Source: JBJXHC01 sp046160825 (GTDB lineage Bacteria > Bacteroidota > Ignavibacteria > UBA10030 > UBA6906). Taken from it: a stretch of DNA of 7,529 nucleotides. The DNA lies in contig JBJXHC010000108.1 of assembly GCA_046160825.1 (NCBI GenBank), forward strand, positions 1 through 7,529, read 5' to 3'. Numbering within the stretch: position 1 is the first letter of the stretch; every line of letters begins with the position of its first letter. Below the pieces are notes generated by a model. It worked only from the letters and a program-made list of their open reading frames with translations, was not told where the DNA came from and made no database searches. The translations under genes were made by a program, and so were the position numbers. This document shows positions 6,560 through 7,529 of the stretch, piece by piece.

Positions 6560-6590
6560 AAAAAAAAGCCCCGGAAGTGTTTTCCGGGGC
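6560..6590 (-). terminator. Intrinsic terminator of the T9SS cargo gene
   Basis: A perfect 9-bp GC-rich stem (GCCCCGGAA / TTCCGGGGC, 6568-6590) with a 5-base loop is followed on the - strand by a run of eight T (6560-6567). It lies 25 bases after the stop of the cargo gene and 86 bases before the phosphatase ATG, so it separates the two transcription units. The poly-T is on one side only, so it should act for the - strand. Confidence 0.93.
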
Positions 6591-6615
6591 CGTACCGCAA
6601 ATAACAAAGTACACT

Positions 6616-7529
6616 CTATCGCGTAAGCATCATCTTCCGCGTTTGCACATATTCCGACGTAATCAGTCGATAGAAATACACGCCACTTGCCACATCGCCG
6701 GCGTTCCATTCAACCGAATATTTTCCTGCTACAAGGTTATTCGAGACCAATGTCGACACCTCTTCGCCAAGCGCATTGTAGACCTTCAGAGAGACCTGAC
6801 TCTCTTTTGGCAAATCGAACTTGATCGTCGTGGCCGGATTGAAAGGGTTCGGATAGTTTTGTGACAGGTCGAACTTTTCGGGAATGCCCTGATTGAGTGG
6901 ATTGATGCCACTGGCACCTTCCACAGAAACGTCGTCGAGATAAACAAAGAATCCATCAACAGCGCAATTCATGTAATAGCGGAAGCCGATGAACAGGTCA
7001 AGCCCCGCCGCGGGAGAGAGATCAAATGTCCTCTCAACAAATTGTCCGTACGTTGACCCAACCGGCCAGATAATGGTGCCCAGTTGCAGGCCTGTAAGCA
7101 GGGTCGTTGGAGTGGAATCCTGATCTGATATCCATATCTGCAAGCTGTCCGCAAAACTTGTAGAACCTCCCGCCACCCAGAACCTGAGTGTGTGGCCGTT
7201 AGCGATGTTGCTTACTCTTTTCGTTATCAGCCAGGCATCAGACTGGGTAGGTGTGGTACCATTTGTATCAATGCTCGACCACCAACTTACACCGACAGAC
7301 TTGCTACCGCTATGCGCACGAGTTGTAGCACTTGCAAGTCCGGGAGGAGTGAGTCCTGTGTCTCGCACAGTCCAGTTCGACACCGAGTCAATGGGAAACG
7401 GCGCGTTGTTCCATACACCCCAGCCGTCCGGAATTACTCCACCTTCGAATCCCTCCTGGAGTTTGATCTGCCCAGAGGCGTTGACCCCAACAAGCAATCC
7501 GATAAGGACAACCAGTAGAGTTTTTGTCA
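6616..7529 (-). CDS. Type IX secretion cargo with choice-of-anchor-J/cleaved-adhesin-like domain, start codon cut by window edge
   Basis: The frame runs to the window edge: reading back from the internal TTG at 7497, the codons are TKTLLVVLIGL, preceded by '?TG' whose first base lies just outside. An ATG there gives a perfect signal peptide (TKTLLVVLIGLLVGVNASG), so the protein is essentially complete at ~304 residues. Residues ~26-204 form a beta-sandwich with GFEGGVIPDGWGVWN at the start, SAWL-type and RFWVAG strands, and YLDDVSVEG at the end, the pattern of choice-of-anchor-J or gingipain-type cleaved-adhesin modules (surface binding). Residues ~224-304 are a type A T9SS C-terminal sorting domain: NYPNPFNPATTIKFDLP, VSLKVYNALGEEV, a GKYSVEWNAGD strand, and GVYFYRL, ending RKMMLTR. 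It predicts export by Sec, then T9SS passage across the outer membrane with removal of the tail. A strong terminator follows. It is convincing evidence that the organism has a T9SS. The target of the adhesin-like domain is unknown. Confidence 0.9.
   Translation of the reverse strand, partial: TKTLLVVLIGLLVGVNASGQIKLQEGFEGGVIPDGWGVWNNAPFPIDSVSNWTVRDTGLTPPGLASATTRAHSGSKSVGVSWWSSIDTNGTTPTQSDAWLITKRVSNIANGHTLRFWVAGGSTSFADSLQIWISDQDSTPTTLLTGLQLGTIIWPVGSTYGQFVERTFDLSPAAGLDLFIGFRYYMNCAVDGFFVYLDDVSVEGASGINPLNQGIPEKFDLSQNYPNPFNPATTIKFDLPKESQVSLKVYNALGEEVSTLVSNNLVAGKYSVEWNAGDVASGVYFYRLITSEYVQTRKMMLTR

Noticed and set aside
1..7529. A defence island, CRISPR array, toxin-antitoxin pair or transposon
   Set aside because: No spaced repeats, nuclease, transposase, integrase or small gene pairs were seen; the only repeat pair is the VWA gene tail.

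Overview
The window looks like chromosomal DNA of a Bacteroidota/Chlorobiota-type bacterium; the wording of the sorting domain recalls Ignavibacteria and relatives. The main evidence is the protein at the right edge, which ends in a textbook type IX secretion (Por) C-terminal sorting domain with a NYPNPFNP motif. Supporting evidence is a secreted EF-hand/Trp-Arg-rich protein of a type I associate with Bacteroidota, and weak or absent Shine-Dalgarno sequences at most starts. No mobile-element enzymes, CRISPR array, tRNA or rRNA were seen.

Layout. Left part, + strand (1-2555): the last ~80 codons of a probable M49 (dipeptidyl-peptidase III-like) metallopeptidase, then a complete von Willebrand factor A (VWA) protein with an intact MIDAS site, then a secreted six-Asp-box (BNR/sialidase-fold) beta-propeller whose ATG overlaps the VWA stop. 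Directly after the propeller gene lies an imperfect 44-bp copy of the VWA gene's 3' end, including its stop codon. The propeller gene is therefore bracketed by direct repeats 1169 bp apart. It is also clearly AT-richer than the VWA gene in hand-counted samples. It looks like a cassette that entered exactly at the end of the VWA gene.

Right part, - strand (7529-2568), read right to left: a T9SS cargo protein with a choice-of-anchor-J/cleaved-adhesin-like domain, whose start codon is cut by the window edge by one base; a strong intrinsic terminator; a sigma70-like promoter; a PafA-type alkaline phosphatase; the EF-hand/Trp-Arg-rich protein; and a probable lipoprotein that appears to combine an emfourin-like and two BsuPI-like (protease-inhibitor family) domains but carries a frameshift near 2955-2975. 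The last three genes are closely spaced and probably co-transcribed. All are envelope or exported proteins. The + and - units converge at about 2556-2567.

I see no convincing new multi-gene system. The two most unusual items are the repeat-bracketed propeller gene and the frameshifted putative double-inhibitor lipoprotein.
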